Shown here piece after piece: positions 29,370-36,176 of a DNA stretch of 64,000 nucleotides. The DNA is from a virus, in IMG/VR virus record IMGVR_UViG_3300021478_000028, positions 1-64,000 of that record, one strand, 5' to 3'. Within the stretch, counting starts at the first letter, position 1. Each line of letters begins with the position of its first letter. Under the pieces are notes generated by a model, which was not told the DNA's origin, made no database searches, and saw only the letters and a list, made by a program, of their open reading frames with translations. Made by a program: the position numbers and the translations under genes.

Positions 29370-29567
29370 TCACTGCTTTTTCCCGTACACGATCTCGCGC
29401 CCCTGCTCGAACGGCCCGATTGGCCGGCCGTATTTGGCCGTCATCTCCGCATACGACTGCCCCTCGGGCGGGTGCAACTCCCGCTTGAACCCCGGCCGCG
29501 CTCGCTTGAGCCACGGGTACTCGTCGGTGAATGTAGTCCTGCGTTGCCAGTATTCGCCGTCGCTCAT
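29370..29567 (-). CDS. Small protein, unknown
   Basis: 65 residues, MSDGEYWQRRTTFTDEYPWL, ending PIGPFEQGREIVYGKKQ. The start overlaps the upstream gene's stop (ATGA). No family recognised. Confidence 0.6.
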   Translation of the reverse strand: MSDGEYWQRRTTFTDEYPWLKRARPGFKRELHPPEGQSYAEMTAKYGRPIGPFEQGREIVYGKKQ

Positions 29568-29785
29568 TTCTTCCTCCGCATTTTCTCAGCAATGATCTCC
29601 GCCTCCGAGGGGCCGTTCATCTTGCGGTGCTCGCGCATGGCGCGATTGTAGAACGCATTGATGCTTTCACGCGGCCTGTGAATATCCCGGGCAACGCGCG
29701 AGGGCTCGACAATCAGCGTCTCCCCTCTGCGCTCCGCATAATACCACCACGCCGCCTCTTGCCAGTTGGGATCGTTCCAGCTCAT
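29564..29785 (-). CDS. Small Trp-rich protein, unknown
   Basis: 73 residues, MSWNDPNWQEAAWWYYAERRGE... with a central PSRVARDIHRPRESINAFYNR that could be a helix-turn-helix. First gene of the minus-strand set; the hairpin at 29811-29830 lies just upstream. Confidence 0.6.
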   Translation of the reverse strand: MSWNDPNWQEAAWWYYAERRGETLIVEPSRVARDIHRPRESINAFYNRAMREHRKMNGPSEAEIIAEKMRRKK

Positions 29786-29810
29786 TGGCTTCCTTCTTCG
29801 TCGCGTCCCC

Positions 29811-29830
29811 GGCTGACCTAACGGTCAGCC
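29811..29830. promoter_or_regulatory. Perfect palindrome upstream of a small-gene operon
   Basis: GGCTGACC-TAAC-GGTCAGCC, 26 bases before the 29785 start; operator or leader hairpin. Confidence 0.5.
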
Positions 29831-29871
29831 TCTGAGCTTCACGGATAGAACCTTTCGTTTAATCGCTTAAG

Positions 29872-29909
29872 CCGCCGCCCACGGGCTGTTTAATTGCCCG
29901 GGGCGGCGG
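29872..29909. other. Very stable 14-bp hairpin
   Basis: CCGCCGCCC (29872-29880) with GGGCGGCGG (29901-29909) and inner CGGGC (29882-29886) with GCCCG (29896-29900). Between the palindrome and the structured-RNA promoter; insulator, terminator or part of a leader. Confidence 0.55.
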
Positions 29910-29956
29910 AGTCCTGGTGCTGCCTAGAGTATCCAACTGACTGCTGGAGCTTTCTG

Positions 29957-29985
29957 TTACTTACCTTTCTTCTATTGGCTATAGT
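29957..29985 (+). promoter_or_regulatory. Candidate sigma-70 promoter of the structured RNA
   Basis: TTACTT (29957-29962), 17-base spacer, TATAGT (29980-29985). Start would be near 29992. Confidence 0.5.
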
Positions 29986-29991
29986 GCTTGC

Positions 29992-30450
29992 TTAGGACAC
30001 GACCCCCCAACCCCCCGCGGAAATGATCGGATTTAGCTGCCCGCCCTTTCCCGATTTTGTCGAGGGATTGGCGGATCATCCGGTTTCCACAAGGGACCGC
30101 GCAATGTGTGGTCGAGCCATTGGCCCAGTCAGCCCACGCGGTTTCGTTGGGGGATCGTCCGAGCCGGCACCTGGCAATCCAGGTGTCCTCATCCGAGGAG
30201 GCCCGCACGTGACCGGTCTATAACCGCATCCGGTCGGGGAAACCCCTACCCTACGGAGGCAATTACGCGCCCATTGACACTGCTGTAGGAAACCGCTTTG
30301 GATGCTGATGACCAGCGCGCCTACAGCTCGCGTTGGTCTCAGGGCTCACGTTCCGGCAAAAGATCGTGGGCCTTCTGGTGTCCCTGGTCCAGATCCCAGG
30401 TTGACGCCTCGCCCGGCGGGCTCCTCCAAGGCCCGACCGGGCTTCTTTTT
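29992..30450 (+). ncRNA. Candidate large structured RNA
   Basis: No convincing gene in either strand, but dense pairing: CACCTGG/CCAGGTG (30168-30185), CCTC/GAGG (30187-30198), GACCGG/CCGGTC (30211-30235), GGGG/CCCC with GAAA-like AAA loop (30236-30246), GCTGTAGG/CCTACAGC (30282-30289 with 30320-30327) enclosing GCTG/CAGC, a 10-bp helix AGGGCTCACG/CGTGGGCCTT (30341-30350 with 30365-30374), CCTGG/CCAGG (30383-30400), then a terminator hairpin with T-run ending at 30450. A promoter-like pair lies upstream. I do not recognise it as a known RNA family; GOLLD/ROOL-type phage RNAs are the conceptual comparison. Confidence 0.55.
30411..30450 (+). terminator. Intrinsic terminator of the structured RNA
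   Basis: GCCCGG-c-GGGC (30411-30421) pairs with GCCC-ga-CCGGGC (30431-30442), followed by TTCTTTTT. Confidence 0.75.
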
Positions 30451-30481
30451 CTGCCTCCAGGCGAAGCCAGTCAAGGACTTT

Positions 30482-30599
30482 CCGCAACGCTCCACATCCC
30501 TGAGGAAATTCGGGAGGGGACCGATCCAGGTACCCCCTCCCCAGGCTGAAATGATACACTGGATCGACATACCAGCCTGCTAGGCCGCAACGCTCCACA
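30482..30599. repeat. Direct repeat pair at the 3' end of rusA
   Basis: CCGCAACGCTCCACA at 30482-30496 and at 30585-30599. The right copy encodes the last codons of the resolvase; the left lies in non-coding DNA downstream, so it is a remnant of a partial duplication or a binding site. Confidence 0.5.
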
Positions 30600-30987
30600 C
30601 CCTCACGAGCACGCCTTCCGGCGCCTCGCCCCTGGTAACCGTCAATTTACGCAGGAATTGGCGGCTGTCCCCCTGCACCAACTCGATGTTCACCAAGTAG
30701 TCCAAGAGGCTCTTTAGGACGTTGTCGATGTCGTGCCGAACCTTCTCCGAAAGGACGACGTGCACTGCATAGGGGCCGGCGATCTTCGGGCAGTTTTTGC
30801 GCTGCAACATGACATGCTGATCGGCTCTCCGCGCCCAGGCTTCGTGCTTGGTCTTCTTGGCCAAATCGATCTTGCGGGTCTCGTTCACCGAGGGCGGGCA
30901 CGGCAGGTGCAGCTCGATCCGGGGCTGGGGTTGGTCCTCGGATGCCTTCTCGGCCCCCCTATCGTCCACGTACACGCCACCGCTCAT
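30580..30987 (-). CDS. rusA: RusA-type Holliday junction resolvase
   Basis: 135 residues from MSGGVYVDDRG (GGGG six bases upstream; alternative start at 30999). ELHLPCPPSVNETRK is the N-terminal RusA motif and VRHDIDNVLKSLLDYLVN carries the two catalytic Asp residues of the D-x-D-N-x-x-K signature; VQGDSRQF follows as the third acidic station. Cuts recombination intermediates and branched DNA before packaging. In the neighbourhood of exonuclease and ERF genes. Confidence 0.85.
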   Translation of the reverse strand: MSGGVYVDDRGAEKASEDQPQPRIELHLPCPPSVNETRKIDLAKKTKHEAWARRADQHVMLQRKNCPKIAGPYAVHVVLSEKVRHDIDNVLKSLLDYLVNIELVQGDSRQFLRKLTVTRGEAPEGVLVRVWSVAA

Positions 30988-31008
30988 GAGTACCCCCATG
31001 GAAAGACC

Positions 31009-31311
31009 CTAGTCAGGCGCCGAGGCCCCCGCTGAAAACCCTATCCTTCGCCGCCGTTTGCGCGGCTTTGTCGGGGTTTGCGCCGCCAGCAGGTCGCGCA
31101 AGTGGATGGAAATATCCAGCTTGGCGCCCTCTTCGATGATGCGTGCCCAGTGCCGCGAGGTGATTCGGCCCTTGCGCTTCATCTCGCTGGCCGCCTGTTG
31201 CTGCACGCCGATCGCGCGGGCGAACGCGCTCACGCCGCCAAAGGCGCGCATGATCGACGACACCGTCCAGGGCAAATCCTTGGGATGGCTGTTTCCCGAG
31301 CGCTTCACCAA
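31009..31311 (-). CDS. Cro/CI-like helix-turn-helix regulator
   Basis: 100 residues. IMRAFGGVSAFARAIGVQQQAASEMKRKGRI has the classic helix-turn-helix (AFARAIGVQ, then QQAASEMKR as recognition helix), followed by SRHWARIIEEGAKLDI, like phage XRE repressors acting on single half-sites. Arg-rich tail KPRKRRRRIG. Start codon is TTG or the following GTG. Divergent from the 31480 gene, so it may control both. Confidence 0.7.
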   Translation of the reverse strand: MVKRSGNSHPKDLPWTVSSIMRAFGGVSAFARAIGVQQQAASEMKRKGRITSRHWARIIEEGAKLDISIHLRDLLAAQTPTKPRKRRRRIGFSAGASAPD

Positions 31312-31479
31312 TTTGGCACCATGAGTTATTGTATACGCTTAGATTAGCACAGCGCTCGATGCAGGCAAGCGGCTTTTCCACAACTTCCCACCGGCACAAT
31401 TTTTTGTGTTGACGCCAACGGGGTGGGGTGTAGATTGCCCCGGCTTGATTTGCGAGCAACCGAGAAGGAGATATCGGAA
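31312..31479. promoter_or_regulatory. Divergent regulatory region
   Basis: Holds ATTGTATACGCTTAGATTAG (about 31327-31346) with a GTATAC palindrome, a likely operator or promoter between the repressor-like gene and the 31480 gene. Ends in AAGGAGATATCGGAAATG, the strong ribosome-binding site of the 31480 gene. Confidence 0.5.
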
Positions 31480-31950
31480 ATGGCTGCCGTTGAAGTGACT
31501 ATCAGTGGGGTACTTTACGACAAGTTCAACAGGACGACACAGCAGGTTGTCCTCATTGGTGAGGCAACCCTCACTGGCATCGGCGTTGGCGGCGGTCCGA
31601 TTATCCCGCCGGCTCAACCGCCGGGTGAGCCGGGAATACCGACATTCCCAATTGCGGGTTACCCGGATTTCCCGTATCCAAGCCAGCCGATCTATCGTCC
31701 TGGCTATCCAGGCGGATCGCCCCCGCCGTCCTTCCCCCGTCCGCCTGTTACATTGCCACCGGAAGTCACGCCGCCGAACCCGGGTGATCCGCCCACAGCT
31801 TTGCCGCCGCCAGCAGGGAGTGCGGGTTGGCCAGTGCAAGGGATCGTGCCGCCGCCCTTTATCATCGTGAACTACCCCGGCGTCGGGCCAATCGTGGTGG
31901 CGCCGCCAGCAACGGCCGCAACCACACCGCCGGCTCAGCCACAGCAGTGA
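31480..31950 (+). CDS. Pro-rich protein, highly expressed candidate
   Basis: 156 residues from MAAVEVTISGVLYDKFNRT; AAGGAG nine bases upstream is the best site of this module. About 40 residues of beta-rich domain (VEVTISGVLYDKF, VVLIGEATLTGIGV) are followed by ~110 residues of Pro/Gly-rich low complexity. Possibly an early highly expressed protein; function unknown. Confidence 0.6.
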   Translation: MAAVEVTISGVLYDKFNRTTQQVVLIGEATLTGIGVGGGPIIPPAQPPGEPGIPTFPIAGYPDFPYPSQPIYRPGYPGGSPPPSFPRPPVTLPPEVTPPNPGDPPTALPPPAGSAGWPVQGIVPPPFIIVNYPGVGPIVVAPPATAATTPPAQPQQ

Positions 31951-31986
31951 CGTGGGACGCGGCTGGATGAGCACATCCGGGGAACT

Positions 31987-32014
31987 GGCGGGGAGGACTG
32001 ACAGCCTCCCCCGC
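31987..32014 (+). terminator. GC hairpin after the Pro-rich gene
   Basis: GCGGGGAGG (31988-31996) pairs with CCTCCCCCGC (32005-32014) with one bulge; no U-run. Confidence 0.4.
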
Positions 32015-32039
32015 GCCCCGCAGTGACGAGACCCTGGAA

Positions 32040-32282
32040 ATGATCGATCTCAATCTACCACAGCACAGGCCGGAAGTTATCCCGCACGCGGCCCAGAGCC
32101 TGCGTGACATCGAGATCAAGGCGCAGACCCTGGACGGAAAGGATCGCCTGGAATTTTTGCAAGCGACGCACGACGGCTGGTGCGAGCTGTACAACAGTTA
32201 CGTTGCCAAGTTTCCGCTGGAAGACCCGTCTGATTTTATCTTGATGGTGGTTGGCATTCGCCGCTTGATGGAACGCATCTGA
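32040..32282 (+). CDS. Small protein, unknown
   Basis: 80 residues, MIDLNLPQHRPEVIPHAAQSL; helical. Weak ribosome-binding site. First of a run of short genes leading to the recombinase genes. Confidence 0.55.
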   Translation: MIDLNLPQHRPEVIPHAAQSLRDIEIKAQTLDGKDRLEFLQATHDGWCELYNSYVAKFPLEDPSDFILMVVGIRRLMERI

Positions 32283-32292
32283 GGAGTCTGCT

Positions 32293-32514
32293 GTGGAGCC
32301 GCAAGAAAGATTGCAACTGATTGCAATGCTGGCCACCGACGATGCATGGGAAGCGGTGATCAAAGTCGGAGAGACCCTGCTTGATCATTACTACCCCAAG
32401 CATGTCTTCACGGGCGAGAGCGGGGACTCCGGTCCTCTATACATCGTGGCCCTGCGCGAAGCTTTCGAGGCCCTGCGCGAAGCTTTGGGCGCTGTCGAAC
32501 GGAGTGGCGCATGA
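32293..32514 (+). CDS. Small protein, unknown
   Basis: 73 residues from a GTG; LREAFEALREALGAVE is a tandemly duplicated heptad (the DNA GAAGCTTTCGAGGCCCTGCGC is nearly repeated). Stop overlaps the next ATG (ATGA). Confidence 0.55.
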   Translation: MEPQERLQLIAMLATDDAWEAVIKVGETLLDHYYPKHVFTGESGDSGPLYIVALREAFEALREALGAVERSGA

Positions 32515-32654
32515 GGAACATGGGCGTGCCACGGCGCGAGCAGCAAAATCATCGGATCGATTGGGCCGCGTTGGCGGTGGTGATCGGTTGCAGCCTAGGG
32601 ATCATCGCGGGGCTGTGTGTCATTGCGAAGTACATCTGGAGCTTTGGAGGGTGA
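32511..32654 (+). CDS. 47-residue single-pass membrane protein
   Basis: MRNMGVPRREQQNHRIDWAA then a transmembrane helix (LAVVIGCSLGIIAGLCVIA) and a short tail. ATGA overlap upstream and one base before the next ATG. Confidence 0.55.
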   Translation: MRNMGVPRREQQNHRIDWAALAVVIGCSLGIIAGLCVIAKYIWSFGG

Positions 32655-32655
32655 G

Positions 32656-33204
32656 ATGACGGACAAGCCTACGTTTTTGCAGCGCAAGCTGTCAGCAGTG
32701 CCGGCGCCAGGGAACAAATTTGATCCGCGGGTGAGCGAGTTCTTGGCCGACTTTGCCGCTACCGGCGAGGCCGTGCAGAACCAGCGGCGCGAAATCGAGC
32801 GGCAGGAGGTCGAGATCGAGAAACTGCACGCGCGCGCCGGCTATGCCGACACCGAGCTGAAGCGTGTGGCGCGCGCGAGAGATCAATTCCAGGCTCAGTA
32901 TTGCGAGTTGAAAATTGCTCTGGAGGTCGTGATCACGAGTGCCGTTAACGCATGCGAACAGAGCAAGGCGGCAATTCACGCGGCCAAGTCAGCCTGCATC
33001 ATGGCCGCGGAGAATGCATGCAAGATCTCTGAGGACAGCTGCCAGAGCGTTATCGACCAAGCCAGGGCAACGCTCGCTAGCGTAAAGGCGGAGTTGGTGC
33101 GGGCCGGCGTCGAGGCGCCGGGTGAAATCCAGACGCTCACTCCAGAGGAGGAGGAGAGCGCGCGCCAGTTCGGAATGCGGTACGCACCGCGTCCGACGGA
33201 TTGA
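32656..33204 (+). CDS. Coiled-coil protein, unknown
   Basis: 182 residues from MTDKPTFLQRKLSAV. Central heptads (EIERQEVEIEKLHARAGYAD) then an Ala/Cys-rich helix with ACEQSKAAIHAAKSACIMAAENACKIS in which Cys recurs every 6-8 residues. Located directly before the exonuclease gene. Confidence 0.6.
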   Translation: MTDKPTFLQRKLSAVPAPGNKFDPRVSEFLADFAATGEAVQNQRREIERQEVEIEKLHARAGYADTELKRVARARDQFQAQYCELKIALEVVITSAVNACEQSKAAIHAAKSACIMAAENACKISEDSCQSVIDQARATLASVKAELVRAGVEAPGEIQTLTPEEEESARQFGMRYAPRPTD

Positions 33205-33265
33205 CTTTCAGGTTATCGGCCCTTGCCCCAAACGACAATCTGGCGAGCAGAATAAAAGGCCCGTC

Positions 33266-34063
33266 ATGCTCTCCCCTGAACAGAAGGCAGTCAGAGCTGG
33301 TCGGCTGACTGCGAGCAGGATCGCAGCGTTGATGAATGGCAATGCGGAAGAGATCATGCGGCTGTACTTGGAGATGATTGGCGAGGCGGTCGAGGAAGAC
33401 TTGAGCAGGGTCTGGCCGGTGCGACTGGGAGAGGCGACCGAGCAGCTGCAACTCGATTGGTTTCAGGAAAAGTACGGCCTTCCCGTCACGCGCCGCGGCG
33501 AGGTCGTGGTGCACCCGGTGGTTCAATGGGCCGCTTGTACGCTGGACGCATGGGTAGAGGACGGCGGCGCGGACTATCCCATAGAGTGCAAGCATGTCGG
33601 TGGCAGAGAGCCAGTCGAGATTGTGATCGATCGCTACCAGCCTCAGATGCAATGGCAGATGTTCGTCACGCGCGCAAAGGAGCTGGCGCTAAGTATCATC
33701 ATTGGGGCCTCTGAGCCCGTCGTGGAATACGTCGATCGCAACGACCCTTACATCGCCGAGATGCTTACGCGCGGGACACAATTCATGGAGTTCGTCGCCA
33801 GGCGCGAGCCGCCGGTAGTGCTTGATCCGGTGCCGCCGCCGATCGACATGAGCAAGATCTATGACATGGGAGGCTCAAACGAATGGGGGAGTGCGGCAGC
33901 AGAATGGATCGCAACCGAGCCGTTTGCGCGCAAAGCATTGGATGCAGCAAAAACCCTCAAGAACCTCGTGCCCAAGGATGCGAAGAAAGTATTTGGACAC
34001 GGGGTTCGTATAACCAGAGACAGAGCGGGACGCTTGTCCTTGCGTATGGATGATTTGAAATGA
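33266..34063 (+). CDS. YqaJ-type viral recombinase (lambda-exonuclease fold)
   Basis: 265 residues from MLSPEQKAVRAGRLTASRIAA, the R-x-x-x-I-x-A-S-x-x motif of the family. LGEATEQLQLDWF holds the catalytic Glu helix; CTLDAWVEDGGADYPIECKHV carries the D...E-x-K nuclease core; YQPQMQWQMFVT follows as the final helix. A 5'-3' exonuclease that makes 3' overhangs for the ERF annealase encoded downstream. An in-frame upstream extension lacks a better site. Confidence 0.85.
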   Translation: MLSPEQKAVRAGRLTASRIAALMNGNAEEIMRLYLEMIGEAVEEDLSRVWPVRLGEATEQLQLDWFQEKYGLPVTRRGEVVVHPVVQWAACTLDAWVEDGGADYPIECKHVGGREPVEIVIDRYQPQMQWQMFVTRAKELALSIIIGASEPVVEYVDRNDPYIAEMLTRGTQFMEFVARREPPVVLDPVPPPIDMSKIYDMGGSNEWGSAAAEWIATEPFARKALDAAKTLKNLVPKDAKKVFGHGVRITRDRAGRLSLRMDDLK

Positions 34064-34089
34064 AAACTAAGCCAATTTGCTCAACATCA

Positions 34090-34176
34090 GTCCAACCTTT
34101 CCTTCGCTACAGGCCAGAGATAGAGCCGTTTTTGCAATGTTACACTGCGCCGCAAAGGTTGGACCAGTCCAACCTT
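34090..34176. promoter_or_regulatory. Repeated operator-like sites between exonuclease and annealase genes
   Basis: GTCCAACCTT at 34090-34099, then the perfect palindrome AAGGTTGGAC-CA-GTCCAACCTT at 34155-34176 (20 paired bases in two arms). Three copies of one half-site. Ends 26 bases before the ERF gene start. Strong candidate for a repressor target. Confidence 0.65.
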
Positions 34177-34202
34177 GATGTCCGTCAGACTGGAGCAACA
34201 TC

Positions 34203-34952
34203 ATGTGGTCTGAGCGATCTGAAGAAATCAATGAGATAGCGGCCGCGCTTGCCAAGGCGCAGGGTCAGATGGAAAATGCGCCGTTCGATCGCACCAACCC
34301 GCATTTCAGGTCAAAGTACGCCTCCCTTGCCAGCGTCGTAAACGCAGGGCGCAAGGCGCTCTCCGAGAACGGCATCGCCGTCAGCCAGTTGATAAACAAT
34401 GGAAACCTGACCACGCTGATGATGCATGCGTCAGGACAGTGGTTGAGCAGCACGATGTCGCTCCCGGTCACGCCAAGGCCGCAGGAGCTGGGGTCCGCGC
34501 TGACCTATTTCAGGCGCTATCACCTGTCCTCGATCATGGGGATAAGCGCCGATGACGATGATGATGCAAACGCGGCCGAGGAGGCGGCGAAGCGGGGCAA
34601 TGGCCGACGGGCGCCCCCTCCACCAGGCGAGAACGTGATGCACAAGCACCAGCTATCTACCGGCGGTCCATACGATCCAGAAACCGGTGAGGTGAGACAG
34701 GAGGAGGTTGACAGCTCCCCCGCACGGCCCTCGCCGGCCCCGCCCGCTCCTGCTCTCGAACAGACAGGAGCGGGCGGTTCCACTCTGAGCGACCCAGCCA
34801 TAGCGAATATCAGGTTCCTGGCTACGGAAGCCGCCAAGCGCGGCCGGGAGCAACTGAACGTGTACTTCAAGGGATTGCCGCCCGAGGGAAAAAGGATCGT
34901 TACCCTGATGCAAGCCGAGCTGGAGAAAATTCTCCCACCAAAGACACCGTGA
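34203..34952 (+). CDS. erf: ERF-family single-strand annealing protein
   Basis: 249 residues. EEINEIAAALAKAQGQMENAPFDRTNPHFRSKYASL is the ERF signature (K/R-x-N-P-H-F-x-S-K-Y), with VSQLINNG, QWLSSTMSLPV and ALTYFRRYHLSSIMGI completing the ~130-residue core. A disordered acidic/Pro linker leads to a C-terminal helical tail (TLSDPAIANIRFLATEAAKRG). Pairs with the exonuclease upstream. Confidence 0.85.
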   Translation: MWSERSEEINEIAAALAKAQGQMENAPFDRTNPHFRSKYASLASVVNAGRKALSENGIAVSQLINNGNLTTLMMHASGQWLSSTMSLPVTPRPQELGSALTYFRRYHLSSIMGISADDDDDANAAEEAAKRGNGRRAPPPPGENVMHKHQLSTGGPYDPETGEVRQEEVDSSPARPSPAPPAPALEQTGAGGSTLSDPAIANIRFLATEAAKRGREQLNVYFKGLPPEGKRIVTLMQAELEKILPPKTP

Positions 34953-34956
34953 TCAA

Positions 34957-35466
34957 GTGTCAAGAAAGCCGTTGACTGAGGAGCAGCGCGAGCGGAACCG
35001 CAATCGGAACCGCCGGTATTATGCCGCCCACAAGGAGAAAGAGCACGAACGGACCCGCCGGTATTATGCCGCGCACAAGGAGCAAGCGAAGGAGCGGGAT
35101 CGTCGGTATTATTCCGCGTTGACTGAAGAGCAGATGGAAAGGAGGCGCGAGCTAGCCCGCCGATATTATGCCGCCCACAAGGAGAAAGAGCGCGAACTGA
35201 ACCGTCGATGGTATGCCGCGCACAAGGAGCAAGTGAAGGAGAGGGCTCGTCGGTATCATGCCGCGCACAGGGATGAATTGCGGGAGACGCGCCGCCAGTG
35301 GGGCCTCGCCCATCCGAATTATAATCGCCTGCGCTACACGTTCTTAGCCGAGATCAAAAAATCCGGTCTCTATGACGGGATCGACTCACCCCCGACAATT
35401 ACCATCCTACGAAAACTTGGCCTGCTCGAAGGCGCGTGGCCGCATTGTTCAACAGAGGAGAAATAA
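34957..35466 (+). CDS. Protein with RRYYAAHKE repeats
   Basis: 169 residues from a GTG. At least six repeats of a ~14-18-residue unit with core RRYYAAHKE(K/Q), highly charged and helical (residues ~15-110), then a unique C-terminal part (NYNRLRYTFLAEIKKSGLYDG, WPHC). Such arrays are known in phage HNH-like or DNA-associated proteins but no HNH core is seen here. Repeats may grow or shrink by recombination. Confidence 0.6.
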   Translation: MSRKPLTEEQRERNRNRNRRYYAAHKEKEHERTRRYYAAHKEQAKERDRRYYSALTEEQMERRRELARRYYAAHKEKERELNRRWYAAHKEQVKERARRYHAAHRDELRETRRQWGLAHPNYNRLRYTFLAEIKKSGLYDGIDSPPTITILRKLGLLEGAWPHCSTEEK

Positions 35467-35468
35467 AA

Positions 35469-35951
35469 ATGTCTACCCAGGAGAGCTTTACTACGGGGAA
35501 ACGTCGGCAGCGCGCCTACCAGCCGAGAACTCCGAGCGAGCTGCTGATAAGCTTGAATAGGCAACATCCAAAGAAGTCGCGCGAGGAGATTGTCGACCTC
35601 TTTGCTAATATCCTGCCGTCCTACGAGGAGCCCCAAAGGATCGTCAACAAGGATTGGGCTTCGCTGAACCTCAACCGGCTCACGCATGCAGATCCAACAC
35701 GGGAAGAAAGACGAGCAAAGGCAAAAACAGAAGCAAAAGCCGACAGTGAAGAGGTGATGACGAAGGTTAAAAAGAACATGACGAGGCTCGTGCTCCTCGA
35801 AACGAAAATGCCGAACGGGAAGGCCTATCGCGACTGCACCCGCGAGGATCTTGAGCAGATGGGGGGAGAGATGTCCGCGATGATTGTCACCCTGAAGCCA
35901 GGGCAGCGCGTTGGCGACGTGTACAAATCCAACGAAGAACTGCCGCGTTAG
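35469..35951 (+). CDS. Basic helical protein, unknown
   Basis: 160 residues from MSTQESFTTGKRRQRAY; AGGAG upstream. Middle KKSREEIVDLFANILPSYEE resembles a small DNA-binding helix set; the rest is charged. Function unknown. Confidence 0.6.
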   Translation: MSTQESFTTGKRRQRAYQPRTPSELLISLNRQHPKKSREEIVDLFANILPSYEEPQRIVNKDWASLNLNRLTHADPTREERRAKAKTEAKADSEEVMTKVKKNMTRLVLLETKMPNGKAYRDCTREDLEQMGGEMSAMIVTLKPGQRVGDVYKSNEELPR

Positions 35952-35960
35952 GGCCTCGCC

Positions 35961-36164
35961 ATGATCGAGTATCTCCTCATGATAATGGTGTGCTCCAACA
36001 TTGATGGGGATTGCACCTGGTCCAGGGGGGGCAGTTTCCCAACTGAAGAGCGCTGCATCGCAAACGGGCTGCAAGCACTCCCAGCGCAGTTCAAGTGCGT
36101 CGTGATCGAGCATCGCGCCGGGCCGGACCAGCGCATCCCCTTGCCACGACCCCGCCCATTGTGA
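35961..36164 (+). CDS. Small exported protein with Cys pair
   Basis: 67 residues, MIEYLLMIMVCSNIDGDCTWSRGGSF then EERCIANGLQALPAQFKC. Hydrophobic N-terminus suggests export; four Cys suggest disulphides. Similar layout to the 28973-29137 gene. Confidence 0.55.
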   Translation: MIEYLLMIMVCSNIDGDCTWSRGGSFPTEERCIANGLQALPAQFKCVVIEHRAGPDQRIPLPRPRPL

Positions 36165-36176
36165 TCTAACAGTATT

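Noticed and set aside
29972-30208. Minus-strand ORF in the gene-free stretch
   Set aside because: Low-complexity codon use, no ribosome-binding site, and the sequence is dominated by hairpins.
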